Positions 31,126 to 41,478 of a stretch of DNA of 64,000 nucleotides are shown piece after piece. Under the pieces are notes generated by a model, which was given only the letters and a program-made list of their open reading frames with translations, was not told the DNA's origin and did not search any database. Position 1 is the first letter of the stretch; every line of letters begins with the position of its first letter. The DNA comes from Nematopogon swammerdamellus (taxonomy: Eukaryota; Arthropoda; Insecta; Lepidoptera; Adelidae), in contig OX336337.1 of NCBI GenBank assembly GCA_946902875.1, positions 186,001-250,000 of the forward strand. Direction: 5' to 3'. The position numbers and the translations under genes were made by a program.

Positions 31126-31562
31126 AAAAAAAGTTTTAAAAAACATAAAACCGACTTCCTAAAAAAAGTAAAACTAAAAAACTATTTAAAATAAAAATAT
31201 AAAAACCGCCTTCAAAAATATATGAAATAAAAACCTAAAAAAAAAAACGAACCCTAGAGTTGAAGGCGGTGCTAAAAAGGCTACACAAATCACAAAGGAT
31301 ATTATCATCCACTCATGTTTTCTTTCATGCATCATTTTTGCTTGCTTTACAAATCACAAAGGATATTATCATCCACTCATGTTTTCTTTCATGCATAATT
31401 TTTGCTTGCTTTAGCACCGCCTTCAACTCTAGGGTTCGTTTTTTTTTTTAGGTTTTTATTTCATATATTTTTGAAGGCGGTTTTTATATTTTTATTTTAA
31501 ATAGTTTTTTAGTTTTACTTTTTTTAGGAAGTCGGTTTTATGTTTTTTAAAACTTTTTTTTA
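31126..31562. repeat. Complete fold-back hairpin with duplicated loop
   Basis: Arms of about 150 bp (31126-31275 and 31411-31562) surround a loop of about 135 nt containing the same 63-bp unit twice. The outer arm carries ACATAAAACCGACTTCCTAA and its complement. Confidence 0.9.
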
Positions 31563-31619
31563 TTATTGCTCTTAGATTCGCCATAATAAATAACACATTT
31601 TTTCGTAAAAATTTAAACT

Positions 31620-31735
31620 AGCTAGCTATTACGGTTCCAAAGATGCAGCAGTAGGACAGACAGACAGACAGACGGCGTAGGCTTAGTAATAGGTTTCCGT
31701 ACGGGGTACGGAAACTCAAAAACGATAGTGCGCCG
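31620..31735 (-). repeat. Dispersed repeat, GTTCCGTA / CAGACAGA family
   Basis: Contains ACAGACAGACAGACGGCGTA, GGCTTAGTAATAGG and TTCCGTACGGGGTACGGAAA. The same words occur at 42061-42140 and 44880-45183. Common in Lepidoptera; class not assigned. Confidence 0.6.
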
Positions 31736-33277
31736 CCGCCGCCGCCGCGACCCGCGCGAGTGGTCACCCTGTCCTGTGGCAGATCGCCAGCGAGGCACTC
31801 AATCAATCTAGCTGGCAACACTCCGCCCCCGCCCCCGCCCCGCCCCGCCCCCGTCGGGCGTGACGCACGTGTGCGCCGGAAGAGCGGGAGCCGGAGGCGG
31901 CGGGCACAGCCACTCCGGTGCGGTGTCTCGTGCTGTTTGTTCAACACCACTAACTAACACACAGCATATACCTATACTCACAACTTATATCCTATATCAT
32001 ATTTATTATACAACATTTACGTCACATACATACATATAGGTGTGTAGGTAGAATGCCTAAAGATGAAATTCCACATTGCCGCCAAACCGCTAAAAATTGC
32101 ACCGACAGCAAAAGGGAAAATAATATATCTTCGAGCCGAAAGAAGCGAAAGAGAAAATCTCATAGTCGATTACACATGCAGAGAGACGAGCCACGGCGCC
32201 CTCCTGCGCCCCGCCCCGCCCCGCCCCGCCCCGCGAGCCCTCTCGCGTATTCCGTCCGCGAAGAGCGAAGCAAAATTAAAGGTACGAGCCGGACATGTGG
32301 ACTTTGATTCGGTGGCGCAGTTTTATATGTAAAAACATCGGTCGTGTCTCATCTCGTATTCATGAGAGACGCCGCCCCGCCCCCGCCCCGCCGCACGGCG
32401 AGACGCAACATGTCGAGCGTGCAGATATTATGTGAACTGTCGACTCGCATTACGCGCTCCTATTCCCGCCCGCCCTGCGAGCGCGCGCGAGCCGCCCGCC
32501 CGCCGCCCCCGCGGCCCGCCGCACCGTGTCACCACACGGCCCGCAGGGCAGCGAGCAGACCACAGCGTAGATATATAATGTGCCTATATAGGTACATACA
32601 AATTCTCTCTCGAAAACATTGTGCGAATTTCAAATTTTGAAATATTGCTTACTTATAGGTACTAATAACTTTCATAGAACTTTTCAAAACTTACATTTGA
32701 ATTCGATAATGAGTTTCTTCTCGCAATTGATCGGATCGGACGAGGCGGCGACGGCGGCGCGGTGTTGTGACGAGCGAGGCACCGGAGGCGGCGGGCTCTC
32801 AAGACTTCTTCTGGAAACTTTCAATCGAGATTCGCGTCAAAAAGTTCGTCCTTCATTCGAAATCTAAACTTTCGGTGATTACTTTACTTATATTTGAATA
32901 ATATCCGTATTTTATCGTCCCTATAATATAACAGACTACAAAGTGCTCGCTTCTTGAAATATGTAGGTACCTGCTAACTGGTGGCCGTGAATGAATCCGT
33001 TCCATTGACGACATTTTGTATTGATGTGTTACACAACACATCTGAGCTTTCGGTATAGTTAAAATATGAGTTACCCTCATGGCGTAGGTGTCATGTAGAT
33101 ATGACTTGTCGGGCAGCGTGTGTCCGCGTGTGTGTATAACTATACTAAAATTATTTCTCCTGGTCCTTGCCGCAATAAAAGTAATTTTCGATAGGGATGC
33201 GAAACAGTGGTCACGCTGATATATCGATCAAAACTAAAAACGACCCTAATGAGATTTTTAGTTTTATTTTTTTTTTA
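31736..33277. other. Non-coding stretch with several GC islands
   Basis: C-rich arrays of the GCCCC type lie at 31804-31856 and 32207-32235; GC-rich patches lie at 32370-32400 and 32465-32550. Basic/Pro-rich open frames at 32053-32640 arise from these. No motif identifies a gene. Confidence 0.5.
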
Positions 33278-33366
33278 TTTTTATGGAAACTGACACGGTT
33301 GGGTTCATCACCTACAACGTCCGTGATGTCAGCCCATAACACCGGGTGAACTAGGTGCCATGTCAT
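33278..33366 (-). repeat. SINE copy G, 3' end only
   Basis: Minus-strand tail of the recurrent SINE (T-run, ATGGAAACTGACACGG, CATCACCTACAACGTCCGTG, to GGTGCCATGTCA). Confidence 0.83.
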
Positions 33367-34990
33367 AGTTATGTAATGAATGACTCATATAATGTGTGTT
33401 GTAACCGGATAGCAAATATTTTGATATCTCACACAATAAGCAATATTGTAAGTGTAAATGTAATGGTAGGAGTTTGAAATTTTTAATATTAAAATTCTTA
33501 ATTTACTATTTTAAATAGGTACGCAGTTCGATAATTTTGTCTCACGCGTTCACTGGGTGTAGGTAATATTTATACCTCTGATTGCACGTACTTCTTAAAA
33601 ATGGACTCCTTCGAAAACAATACACAAAAACTCTATAAGAATCGATAGATAATCGACAACAAACGTTGATATTCGTTCCTGCCAAGTGCCGCTTCACTAG
33701 TTGTATTGCTCTTTATGGCTTAGACCCATTGTCTTCAATAGGATCTGGTCGGTATGATTTATGGCTGGAAGGGTCACATGTTTACACCTGACTGCTCGCG
33801 AGTCCCACTACAAATACGTTATTATTGGTCGTTGTCCCGCGAGCTCCGTCCCCGAGCCCACTCGCTGTTATCAACTTGTGTCGTAGCGCGCAACACTAGC
33901 GGTCACTCGGATCCACAAAAGCTCGGATAGACTATCTAGTGTGTGACCCTTTCCCCGACCAACTTCACATACGACACGAAATTCTTTGTTCTCCTGGAGA
34001 ATAAGCCTAAATATTCATCTCTGTGTAATTATGAACCAGCGAGCAGTTAATTTAATGAAACTGATACTGACCATGCACCGCTGCTAAGCTTGTCCGCTGT
34101 CAGTGGGAAGACAGAGAGAGAGAGAGGGAGAGTGTATGCGGAGTACGGGAGAGGGAGTGGGAAAAGCCTTCTCATTACTCGTTCAGGGAGTCGGTGAAGT
34201 TGCTGGGTGACGTCACAAGTTTTCGTCGCCTCTCGTCCACTGCCTTAGGGTCGTCGCTCACTCCGAGGAAGCTCTTAAGCGAACTTGATTATTGATTACG
34301 GCATCTTGCTGCGATCCTTCCGCGTCGGATTCCATATTTTGTAAAATAGCTCTGCAGATGGAGTAGCTATTCAGCAGTGTTGTTAACACACGTTGTCCGT
34401 ACTCGAGCGGCAAGTCTCCGCTGTGCAACCTGGCACCGCAACGCAACAACTCGAGTTACGACTAAATAAGCTAAAAGCCAAGACAATTCTCGAAGATCCT
34501 ATTATTCATTAAACTTATTTGAAAGTCCCAAACCATTATAATGTACAAGAAATAACTATGGGAGCGCCGCCGCACCGCACACTATAACTACAGCAAACTA
34601 ACGAGTATCCACTTAGTTAGACGTTAGGTAATCGGCGTAGTGTGAGAGCGCCCTTAGCCACCGGGCTGCCGTCTCCGTTGGTGGCTGGTCAGAAAGAACA
34701 ACGAGAGGATGATTAATGGCTGTTCTCGTTAACGCTCTTGTTTGAACAATCATTAGAGAAAATAACCATCGGAAAATCGCTCCAATTATAATCGCGGACA
34801 GGTTTCTCAAGATATTACGCTCTACCGCAAGAGGATTAAGTACACTAAACTATATAAACCTGTAATGGATTAATTTCAGAGAAAGGCTATGTTTTACCAT
34901 AAACGACAGTTTCAAATTATACTAACTTCTCTATTAATCTAATGAGAGTAATCGTGTTTTAGAAGAGAACAGTTCAGCACTGTCTGTATA
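33367..34990. other. Stretch without recognised gene
   Basis: Balanced to AT-rich sequence with a GA microsatellite at about 34111-34132. No frame with a recognisable motif. The LTR element begins at 34995. Confidence 0.5.
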
Positions 34991-34994
34991 CTCG

Positions 34995-35280
34995 TGTAAG
35001 GTTCAGTTTAATTTTAAATCATAATAGTGTATTTTGCTTTATTTTATTGTGTCATGGCTTTGAAGCAACTGAATTATTAACCAGTCTGTGGACATTTTTC
35101 TTGTATGGTATCTCAAAATGCTGGCGGTTAGTCGATCGTGGGCCGTCGAGCGGAGCGGTGACGATTGTTAGTAGACAGCATACGGGTAGATTGGAAAAAG
35201 GAGAAAAGGAAGGAAGATACGGGAGAGGAAAATAAAAGTGTGAAGTTGTACCTCGTGGGTTTTATTGGAGAAGTCTTACA
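34995..35280 (+). repeat. 5' LTR
   Basis: 286 bp, identical to 40323-40608 except one G/A difference near the 3' end (ATACGGGAGAGG against ATACGGAAGAGG). An AATAAA-like signal is present (GAAAATAAAAGTG). Confidence 0.92.
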
Positions 35281-35715
35281 ACTCAGAAGCCGGGATAGCC
35301 AGCGCAAATAGCGTAAGTAAAGCACGCGCCTGATTTTTCATTAGTTATGTTGTTGTTGTATTCGTTCACTTATCCGTGAAAATATGGGCTTGATGTGTGC
35401 CGAATAAGGCCAAATTATAATTATAATTATTTATGTCGAGAATCATGTTTTGCTGTACTTAATTGTTACGGACGACGACATTAACTATGAAGGCCGGCCA
35501 GGCCGCGGGGCGTCGCGATGATGTCTCCTCGTACAACGGCCCTTTGTTTTAAGGTTAGGCTAACATCACGTACGCCCGCCATCGTGGGCCGGTATTACTT
35601 TCCTGTATCGTATAAAAAAAAAATGGAATGAACATATACCTAGTCCACAACTAAGTCATCGTTCCGAATTAACTAACCTAATTACGAAATATTTTATCTT
35701 TCTGCGTGAGGTACG

Positions 35716-36100
35716 TTGCGGACCATGGAGGTGACACTGAGGACAACCGTGACGGTGACCATCGCAGGCTGGGATCCATCCCGTCACGGTCGAAGGATCG
35801 CAGGCTACAGCCAATCCCGAAGCCGCAGTCGTTTGAGTCGTCGCAGCCACAGTGGCAGTCGGCGCCTTCGCAAGCGAGAACTGGATTTGGCTCGCGAACG
35901 AGAACGAATTCTCGTTCTAGAATGAGACCTACAGAAGGAGCGAGACGAGGAGGGCAGAAGAAAGCGGAGTGAGTCACGCAGATCAAGCCGACGGCGTCGC
36001 AGCGGCAGTCGAGATGGACAGCGCCAGGAATCGCAGCAACGTGAACGCGAGCGACGTGGTGGAGACACGAGTGTTTCACGTCGTTCTAAAAGGTCATGAT
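35716..36100 (+). pseudogene. RS-dipeptide-rich frame at the gag position
   Basis: One frame, interrupted by a single TGA near 35923-35925, encodes an Arg/Ser-rich protein: GYSQSRSRSRLSRRSHSGSR, a charged RKRELDLARERER helix, then after the TGA RRKRSESRRSSRRRRSGSR and RERERR. It ends at a TGA where the LINE tail begins (about 36097), so its true C-terminus is lost. It resembles the RS domain of splicing factors, or a basic nucleocapsid. It lies where gag is expected, but no capsid motif is seen. A captured SR-type host exon is possible. No ATG start is present; GTG or TTG would be needed. Confidence 0.4.
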
Positions 36101-37880
36101 TCAGATTTAGATTCCTATTTTTATTTCGTCATAAAGAACACAACAATAACAATATTTCATTGAGACATATGCATGTGCGGTATGGTTCGTCATAATTTTT
36201 TTTTGTCATGTCCCGTTCAGCAGTGCAATCTATAAGGAGGAAGCGGGTAAGAAACTTTACAGAGTTTTTTTTAAATATAACATACTATATCTAAGAAAAA
36301 AAAATTAAAAATATTAGGTCAAGATATACCCATTAAAAAGATAATAAAATACAAAACAAAGAACATAGGGTTCAGTCAAGTTAGTAATAAAATTTGAGTT
36401 TATGCATATTATAAACAAATATATCTGAGTCAGCAGAATTTTTATTTACAGTAAGAAAAAAAATCACTTAACTTATAAAATGGATTGTCTAAGAGAAATA
36501 TTTTCAGCTGACTCTGGAACACATTGTCACTATTTGTGGCTTTTATTGTGTCAGGAACATTTTCGTACAATCTGGGTCCAATCACGTCAGGGTCTTTTTC
36601 AGCCATCGCCGATTTGTGCGCAACAGATTTTAAGCGCTCTGAGTTACGCGTCGTGTTATAATTGTGACTTGCGCCATTAAACTCAAAAGAATTAATGTTC
36701 TGGCGTACATATAGCACTACTTCATATATATATATAGAGTACACAGTATACCAAAAGATTTGAAAAAGTCTCTACAAGATGTTGTTCGCGGTACACTGGC
36801 TAATAACCTTATCGCTCGTTTTTGCAGTATTATCACTCTTTCAGGATCGGTTGAGTTACCCCACAGGATTACTCCATACGATAGTGTAGTGAGTGTACAT
36901 ATGCGTACCTAGTAGGACTGTCTCAAAGCCTCCGGACCAATCAAGCGGCGGCGTAACTCTCTTAGTGCATAAATACCTCTAGCCATCTTGTCACATAATT
37001 TGTCTATATGACTTTTCCAACTTACATAGAGTTGGATCAATATAGAATCCTAAAAATCGCATGCATTACTGGGAACCAATAGAGCTGGAGGAATTAGACA
37101 TAGAGAGCTCACGGGCTCAGTTTAGTCCTGAAAATACCATATAGTTGTTCTTCGATGTATTTAGATCAGCCCGTTCGCAGCAAACCATTCCGATATTTTT
37201 CCTACTACGGAATTTAATTTAATTTCCAATTAATGCATGGATTCAGCAAAGATTATTATGCTATTATCATCGGGAAAAAGTATTAAAACACCATCTATCT
37301 TAATTAAGGCTAAGTCATTAATAAACACTAAAAATAATGTATTACCTAATGCAGAACCCTGTGGAATAGCCATTTCAATTATACCTGGCTCGGAACTTTT
37401 TTTTTATTTCCTTTTAGAGTGACCTCAGTGACCTGTCTTCGATCTGTTAAGAATGACTTTAGCAACTCGTGTGGTTTATCATTAACTCCATATACAATTT
37501 GCGCAAGAGAAGGTTGTGGTCGACTACATCAAATGCTTTCGACAAGTCGCAGAATATACCTGCAACCTTCTTCCTCTTGTCTATACCTTTTATTATCTCT
37601 CCTACTAGCTTCATTCCTGCTGACTTTGTGGAATGATCTTTACGGTATGCATATTGGTGGGAAGAAAGAAGTTTATTATCCTCAAGATGCTTAATTAGAG
37701 AGTCAGCTATAACAGATTCTATGATTTTAGATAGTGCTGGCACTAAACTTATAGGGCTATAGTTATTTGGGTCAGCTTTTTCGCCGGCTCCCTTATAAAT
37801 GGGACATACATGTAGTCCTTCTTTTTTATCTAAAGAAGCCCTCACATTAATTAATTCTCTTAAAGGGGGCCTTGTCATCG
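36097..37880 (-). pseudogene. Antisense LINE fragment (RT to 3' end) inside the LTR element
   Basis: The minus strand reads RT blocks (NNYSPISLVPALSKIIE, GIFCDLSKAFDVVDH at 37459-37890), then in a broken frame PQGSALGNTLF and LFPDDNS near 37270-37390 (the catalytic [YF]ADD box, with Ala replaced by Pro), and a C-terminal domain at 36442-36744 (NYNTTRNSERLKSV..LYENVPDTI). It ends with the 3' tail at 36097-36195 that is also found in SINE copy A. The endonuclease is missing. GTCAT occurs at both edges (36095-36099, about 37875-37879), a possible target duplication. Confidence 0.82.
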
Positions 37881-38380
37881 CAGAAACCAAACGAACAGTA
37901 TCTGGTTGTCGGGAGAGTTTACAAAGTCACTAATGGGTCTCTCTATGTCACTATAATGCCATGTTCGATTCCTTGTTTGCTTAAAAATAATGCAGTATTC
38001 TCTCGCGCAGAAAAGGTAGAAGCTGTTAACAGGATGGTGATGACACCTCCCGACGCCTGTTCAGCAGTGAACAGGGATAACACAGATCACACAGACGACG
38101 CCAGTAGGATCGGTATTGGCGGCATCCTAATGCAACGTTCACTAAGTAACGAATCTTTTAAGCCCGTGGCGTACTACAGCACACAGCCCATCTGGGGCCT
38201 TTTGTGAAATCGAAGAGGGGGCAAACTTACATTTTGGTTGTTGTATGTAGATTCTTTCACGAAGTTCGTGTTTATACGACCAGTCAGAAATACCAGGACT
38301 ATGTCATCAAAGCGATTGATAATATTTTTGATACGTTTAGAATGCCTGACCGACTAGTTAGCGATCGTGGCTGCTGATCG
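37881..38380 (+). pseudogene. Ty3/Gypsy RNase H and integrase relics
   Basis: The frame ending at 38207 contains TDDASRIGIGGILMQ and FKPVAYYSTQ, the RNase H start of Gypsy-type pol. Beyond it, YVDSFTKFVFIRPVRNT and, after a frameshift, AIDNIFDTFRMPDRLVSDRG mark the integrase core around its second catalytic Asp. The domains between are deleted, and the frame is broken at least twice. It was non-functional when last inserted. Confidence 0.78.
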
Positions 38381-38399
38381 AATGAAACCATGGATACAC

Positions 38400-38515
38400 A
38401 TGGCGTCGTTAGAAATCGATGACGATCAGCGTGAAGCTGATACTGTAAATGATGTAGATGATGGAAATGATATAACTGATGTGAATGATGGAAATAATAC
38501 TAATGATTCTGAGTA
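38400..38515 (+). pseudogene. Acidic pol C-terminal tail relic
   Basis: A short frame rich in Asp and Asn (DDDQREAD, NDVDDGNDITDVNDGNN) ends at a stop near 38515, followed directly by the tandem repeats. Placed as the end of pol by position only. Confidence 0.35.
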
Positions 38516-38599
38516 ACCAAAATCAATAACAAAAATACTGATGTCGGTTATTATGGTGTTTTGATAATGGATGTGTAACTAATATTAATAATTTTAATG

Positions 38600-39157
38600 A
38601 TTTTTCAGTAATTGATAACGAATGTTAATCACATTGTTGCCATTTTATTGATGTTGGTGATGATGATGGTTTTGCAACGATCAACGGATGTTAATCACAT
38701 TCTTATCATTTTATTGATGTTTGTGATGATGATGGTTTTGCAACGATCAACGGATGTTAATCATATTGTTACCATTTTATTGATGTTGGTGACGATAATG
38801 ATTTTGTTATGAATACCGAATCGATTGATGTTGTTAACATTGTTGCCATTTTATTGATGTTTGTGATGATGATGGTTTTGCAACGATCAACGGATGTAAA
38901 TCAAATTGTTACCATTTTATTGATGTTGGTGACGATGATGATTTTGTTATGAATACCGAATCGATTGATGTTGTTAACATTGTTGCCATTTTATTGATGT
39001 TGGTGACGATGATGATTTTGTTATGAATACCGAATCGATTGATGTTGTTAACATTGTTGCCATTTTATTGATGTTGTTGATGATGATGGTTTTGCAACGA
39101 TCAACGGATGTTAATCACATTCTTACCATTTTATTGATGTTTGTGATGATGATGGTT
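38600..39157 (+). repeat. 66-bp class tandem repeats
   Basis: Units with GCAACGATCAACGGATGTTA and CCATTTTATTGATGTTGGTG recur at 66-bp spacing (for example 38674 and 38740), mixed with a variant carrying GAATACCGAATCGATTGATG. The 66-bp period keeps frame, giving a repeated hydrophobic 22-residue unit (NHIVAILLMLVMMMVLQRST), probably fortuitous. Confidence 0.88.
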
Positions 39158-40252
39158 TTGCAACGATCAACTGATGTTAATCACATTGTTGCCATTTTAT
39201 TGATGTTGGTGATGATGATGATTTTGTCTATTATTGGTTATAAATTATAACCAGATCGTTACCATTTTATGGATGTTGGTGACGGATGGTTGTTTTTGTA
39301 CCATATTGATTAGCAATGGCAGTGAAGTATTAGTCAAATAAAATGTTAATTTGTTCAGTTAAGCTTGATAAGATTTTGCTATGTAAGTCACATGATGTGT
39401 TGTTAGCAGTTCATAGTTGATAGAAATACCCTTGCAACGATCAACGGATGTTAATCACATTGTTACCATTTTATTGATGTTGGTGATGATGATGATTTTG
39501 TCTATTATTGGTTATAAATTATAACCATATCGTTACCATTTTATGGATGTTGGTGACGGATGGTTGTTTTTGTACCATATTGATTAGCAATGGCAGTGAA
39601 GTATTAGTCAAATAAAATGTTAATTTGTTCAGTTAAGCTTGATAAGATTTTGTTATGTAAGTCACATGATGTGTTGTTAGCAGTTCATAGTTGATAGAAA
39701 TACCCTTGCAACGATCAACGGATGTTAATCACATTGTTACCATTTTATTGATGTTGGTGATGATGATGATTTTGTCTATTATTGGTTATAAATTATAACC
39801 AGATCGTTACCATTTTATGGATGTTGGTGACGGATGGTTGTTTTTGTACCATATTGATTAGCAATGGCAGTGAAGTATTAGTCAAATAAAATGTTAATTT
39901 GTTCAGTTAAGCTTGATAAGATTTTGTTATGTAAGTCACATGATGTGTTGTTAGCAGTTCATAGTTGATAGAAATACCCTTGCAACGATCAACCGATGTT
40001 AATCACATTGTTACCATTTTATTGATGTTGGTGATGATGATGTTTTCGTCTATTATTGGTTATAAATTATAACCATATCGTTACCATTTTATGGATGTTG
40101 GTGACGGATGGTTGTTTTTGTACCATATTTATTAACAATGGTAGTGAAGTATTCGTCAAATAAAATGTTAATTTGTTCAGTCAGCTTAAGATAAGATTTT
40201 GTTATGTAAGTCACATGATGTGTTGTTAGCAGTTTATAGTTGATATAAATAC
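39158..40252 (+). repeat. Four tandem copies of a 273-bp unit
   Basis: Copies begin near 39158, 39430, 39703 and 39977. Each contains one 66-bp-type segment plus about 200 bp unique to the larger unit (ATAACCAGATCGTTACC, TTAGCAATGGCAGTGAAG, AAGTCACATGATGTGTTG). The last copy is the most diverged. It lies between pol relics and the 3' LTR. Confidence 0.92.
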
Positions 40253-40322
40253 CCTGATGGGCCAAGTGTAAGGTTTCACCAGATGCGTGCATGGGGGCAT
40301 ACACGTTATCAGGATGGTCGAG

Positions 40323-40608
40323 TGTAAGGTTCAGTTTAATTTTAAATCATAATAGTGTATTTTGCTTTATTTTATTGTGTCATGGCTTTGAAGCAACTGA
40401 ATTATTAACCAGTCTGTGGACATTTTTCTTGTATGGTATCTCAAAATGCTGGCGGTTAGTCGATCGTGGGCCGTCGAGCGGAGCGGTGACGATTGTTAGT
40501 AGACAGCATACGGGTAGATTGGAAAAAGGAGAAAAGGAAGGAAGATACGGAAGAGGAAAATAAAAGTGTGAAGTTGTACCTCGTGGGTTTTATTGGAGAA
40601 GTCTTACA
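40323..40608 (+). repeat. 3' LTR
   Basis: Partner of 34995-35280, followed by CTCG (40609-40612), the second copy of the target duplication. Confidence 0.92.
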
Positions 40609-40612
40609 CTCG

Positions 40613-41150
40613 TGTGCATTGTTTGTACAGTTAGGCAAAATAGATAAGTACTCGCTGCTAGAACGGCTTTAAGATGTGTTGTTGTTCTCAACGACATTAA
40701 AGTGTGTGTAGTTGTTTATGTACGAGCGAGGAGAGGAGGCCAACAACTCGCTTCACGGTGCACGAGAGTGTTCACACAACATGTAGGTATTTACAGATGT
40801 TTATTTAATTAGTTAACACAATTAATAAATTATCACATTATCTAGCAACACTGCCGTCAACACTGTCTAGCAGTGTTTTGGTGTTGATTACAGGTCTGCC
40901 TAAAAGTAATACTAATTTAAACAACACGTTTTTGTTATCACTGTACGTAGGACTACATAACATACATACATACATACATACATACATGACACAACACGAT
41001 AAAATATAAAGAGCAATAAATTTACTAAAATATTTAACTTTACCATGTTAATCATTTCTCATTTTAAATTTCTTACGGATTAACATAGTGGTCAAACATA
41101 TTTTACGTAATTGGACATTTCGACCGCTGCTACGTCACGGACTTTACCAG
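40613..41150. other. AT-rich stretch
   Basis: No gene. An (ATAC)n microsatellite lies at about 40962-40986. Confidence 0.55.
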
Positions 41151-41245
41151 AAACCGCGGGAATTCCTGGACTTTCCTGGATTCCAGGAATTGCCGCGGTT
41201 CCTGATGAACCAAGTGACGAAGTGGGCGAAACGTCGATATTTTTG
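41151..41245 (+). repeat. Hairpin followed by CTGATGA..GAAAC motif
   Basis: 19-bp arms with one mismatch (AACCGCGGGAATTCCTGGA and its complement) end directly before CTGATGA (41202-41208). GAAACGTC follows at 41228. A similar CTGAnGA..GAAA pairing occurs near 6029 and 54702. Confidence 0.6.
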
Positions 41246-41337
41246 ACTAATGTAAATTCATAAGAAATTTTAAATGAGTACCTACATTATATTTAATACA
41301 TAATAGAAGGTAAGTTCTTAATTGATTTCTGTGAGCT

Positions 41338-41478
41338 GGGCCAGTATTCTCAAACGTCCTACCGTCAACGTCGGTGACGCTGACTAGTTATGTCTCTGTC
41401 TAGTTCATATAATTAGACAGAGACATAACTAGTCAGCTTCACCGACGTTGACGGTAGAACGTTAGAGAATACTGGCCC
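41338..41478. repeat. 64-bp-arm palindrome
   Basis: 141 bp: arms of 64 bp beginning GGGCCAGTATTCTC with only three mismatches around a 13-nt loop. No clear target duplication. A palindromic MITE or a hairpin-RNA source. Confidence 0.92.

Larger units (their letters stand above)
29333..31562 (-). repeat. Right arm of 12-kb inverted duplication
   Basis: Reverse-complement partner of 19803-21979, from AACCGACTTCC (about 29338) to the complete fold-back hairpin ending GGAAGTCGGTTTTATG (about 31527-31542). The unit is thus bounded on both sides by the same inverted motif. The embedded SINE is at the equivalent position. Small differences (for example CGAACCC against CAACCC by the hairpin) show the arms are not a simple copy of one read. 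Confidence 0.92.
34995..40608 (+). mobile_element. LTR retrotransposon with near-identical LTRs and wrecked interior
   Basis: Two 286-bp LTRs (34995-35280 and 40323-40608), beginning TGTAAGG and ending CTTACA, differ at one base. The 4-bp target duplication CTCG lies at 34991-34994 and 40609-40612. The interior holds an RS-rich frame, an antisense LINE fragment, RNase H and integrase relics of Ty3/Gypsy type, and about 1.6 kb of tandem repeats. No typical TGG primer-binding site follows the 5' LTR. It must have moved with enzymes supplied by another copy, or had its LTRs homogenised. Confidence 0.88.

Noticed and set aside
31620..31735. CRISPR-like or regulatory array of CAGA repeats
   Set aside because: Simple tetranucleotide run inside a dispersed eukaryotic repeat; no spacers.
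35805..36079. Cys/Ser/Arg-rich minus-strand frames
   Set aside because: Shadows of the plus-strand RS-rich frame on the opposite strand.
38612..39250. Hydrophobic repeat protein with 22-residue units
   Set aside because: The frame follows from a 66-bp DNA repeat inside a dead LTR element; no signal, no initiation context, and the frame is interrupted between blocks.
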